A stretch of 7,875 nt of DNA, taken from NCBI GenBank assembly GCA_025937075.1, contig JAICSD010000201.1:1-7875 (forward strand). The letters are read 5' to 3'. Below, in pieces: positions 6,828 through 7,875 of the stretch. Origin of the DNA: Vicinamibacteria bacterium (GTDB taxonomy: Bacteria > Acidobacteriota > Vicinamibacteria > Vicinamibacterales > 2-12-FULL-66-21). The notes beneath the pieces were generated by a model that ran no database searches, had not been told where the DNA came from, and saw only the letters and a program-made list of their open reading frames with translations. Position numbers and translations under genes: made by a program. How positions within the stretch are numbered: position 1 is the first letter of the stretch; every line of letters starts with the position of its first letter.

Positions 6828-7429
6828 TGCTGCGCACCAATCTTTCGACCCGTCCGTTCTACAACGAGCGCGCGATTCACGTGCTGCTCGCGCTGCTCGC
6901 GATCGTCGTGGCCGCGATTGGCGTCTGGGAAGCGGCGCGCATCATCACGCTCTCGCGGTTCAAGACGGAGCTGACCGCGGCCATCGAGCGCGATCGCGAC
7001 GAAGCGAACCGCCGCACGCGCGAGGCGGCGGACATCCGTCGAGGGTTGAACCAGAAGGAGCTCGCGACCGTCGCGGCCGCGGCGCGTGAAGCGAACGATC
7101 TGATCGAACGTCGAACGTTTTCGTGGACGCAGCTGTTCAATCAGCTCGAGGCGACGCTGCCCGAGGATGTCATGCTCACGGCCGTCCGGCCCGAGTTCAA
7201 GGACGGCGCCACGCATGTGAACATGGACATCCAGGGGCGCCGCACGGAAGACATCGATCGATTTTTCGAGCGCCTCGAAGCCACCGGTGCGTTCCACGAC
7301 GTCGAGTGGAGCGCCGAGACGATCACCGAGGAAGGGCTGCACCACATGACGATGACGGCGGTGTACGCGCCGCCGAGTGAGGGCGTGCGGCGGACGGGCG
7401 CACCGGTCCCGCAGAAGAGGGCGCGATGA
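6827..7429 (+). CDS. pilN: Type IV pilus alignment protein PilN
   Basis: A 200-residue bitopic inner-membrane protein that pairs with PilO in the periplasm and, through its short cytoplasmic tail, with PilM. Layout: tail LRTNLSTRPFYNER (2-15), one membrane helix (about 17-36), a charged coiled-coil (45-95, rich in E, R and A), and a ferredoxin-like PilN domain from 98 with the family hallmark FSWTQLFNQLEATLPEDVML (98-117) and later VNMDIQGR (131-138). The start is GTG at 6827, whose first base is the last base of the pilM stop (TAGTG); this is the only start that keeps the conserved tail. The tail lacks the INLLPxR motif that docks canonical PilN on PilM. pilO begins within the stop (ATGA). 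Confidence 0.9.
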   Translation: MLRTNLSTRPFYNERAIHVLLALLAIVVAAIGVWEAARIITLSRFKTELTAAIERDRDEANRRTREAADIRRGLNQKELATVAAAAREANDLIERRTFSWTQLFNQLEATLPEDVMLTAVRPEFKDGATHVNMDIQGRRTEDIDRFFERLEATGAFHDVEWSAETITEEGLHHMTMTAVYAPPSEGVRRTGAPVPQKRAR

Positions 7430-7875
7430 CCGCTGTCCGGCGCGTGCTCGCGGAGAAGCGGAGCCTCGTCTATCCATTGACGCTCGCGGCGATCGTCTGC
7501 GGACTGATCTACGCCCTCGTCGTGTTTCCGCTCGGCCGCCAGGTGGCGAACGCCGAGGTGGAGGCACAGCGCCAGCGCGAACTGCTCCGCGCCGCACGTC
7601 TCGAGTACAGCTCCGCGAAGGGAATCGTCCAGGGCAAGGAGCAGGCGGACACGTCGCTGCAGAGGTTCTACAACGACGTGCTTCCGTCGGACGCCAGCAC
7701 GGCACGCGGCATCACGTACCGGCGACTGGCGCAGCTCGCGCGCGACTCGAACCTGCGGCTCGAGCGCGGCACGAACGAGCGGAAGCCCGAGAAGGACAGC
7801 GCGCTCGAGAAGATCACGACGACGTACACGTTGTCGGGTGACTATCGGGATGTGCGGCGGTTCATCTACGCGCTG
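7426..7875 (+). CDS. pilO: Type IV pilus alignment protein PilO (C-terminus beyond right edge)
   Basis: The first 150 residues are visible and the frame stays open to the edge. PilO heterodimerises with PilN in the periplasm to align the pilus machine with the secretin. Seen: a short basic cytoplasmic tail (MTAVRRVLAEKR), one membrane helix (about 14-36), a coiled-coil region (40-75), then FYNDVLP (81-87), a motif typical of PilO, followed by an alpha-beta fold (GITYRRLAQLARDSNLRLER, 95-114; TTTYTLSGDYRDVRRFIYAL, 131-150). ATG 7426 overlaps the pilN stop by 4 bases. Position after pilN and shared topology make the call firm despite low expected sequence similarity in this family. Confidence 0.88.
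   Translation, partial: MTAVRRVLAEKRSLVYPLTLAAIVCGLIYALVVFPLGRQVANAEVEAQRQRELLRAARLEYSSAKGIVQGKEQADTSLQRFYNDVLPSDASTARGITYRRLAQLARDSNLRLERGTNERKPEKDSALEKITTTYTLSGDYRDVRRFIYAL

Noticed and set aside
6824..7705. 293-codon minus-strand frame opposite pilN and pilO
   Set aside because: Arg/Pro-rich shadow with no recognisable domain; it covers well-supported overlapping pil genes.

Overview
The window is GC-rich bacterial DNA, densely coding with strong third-position G/C bias. The type IV pilus/type II secretion genes resemble those I associate with Acidobacteriota (perhaps Vicinamibacteria): an F-E-M-N-O gene order, a PilN that begins LRTNLSTRPFYNER, and a PilM with eroded nucleotide motifs. 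This assignment rests on memory of family sequences and is an inference.

Left end (1-937, minus strand): two genes of a bacterial microcompartment (BMC) locus that continues past the left edge. The upstream gene is a PduA-like hexameric shell protein starting at a TTG. The downstream gene is the N-terminal 211 residues of a CoA-acylating aldehyde dehydrogenase of the PduP/EutE type. Together they point to a metabolosome that handles a reactive aldehyde. The signature enzyme that would name the substrate is outside the window. The two genes share a reading frame and are separated by one TAG and five sense codons.

Middle (938-2984, plus strand genes): a divergent spacer holds a short degenerate CGCGGA-type repeat and a possible promoter. 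It is followed by a predicted exported lipoprotein of unassigned function (1098-1967). A palindromic REP-like element (1973-2044) comes next, then a secreted SLT-family lytic transglycosylase (2122-2805) whose candidate promoter carries a perfect inverted repeat between its -35 and -10. A strong hairpin without a U-tract follows that gene.

Right half (2985-7875, plus strand): a tightly packed operon for the inner-membrane assembly platform and motor of a type IV pilus or type II secretion machine. The order is pilC/gspF, pilB/gspE, pilM, pilN and pilO (cut by the right edge). Neighbouring genes from pilB onward overlap by 1 or 4 bases. An extended -10 promoter (TGGTATAAT) and a 16-codon upstream ORF ending 3 nt before pilC may control the operon. 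PilB would supply ATP-driven force to PilC, while PilM-PilN-PilO form the cytoplasmic-to-periplasmic alignment complex. The lytic transglycosylase just upstream could open peptidoglycan for the apparatus.

No tRNA, rRNA, CRISPR array, transposase or prophage gene is visible. No gap between genes exceeds 300 bases.
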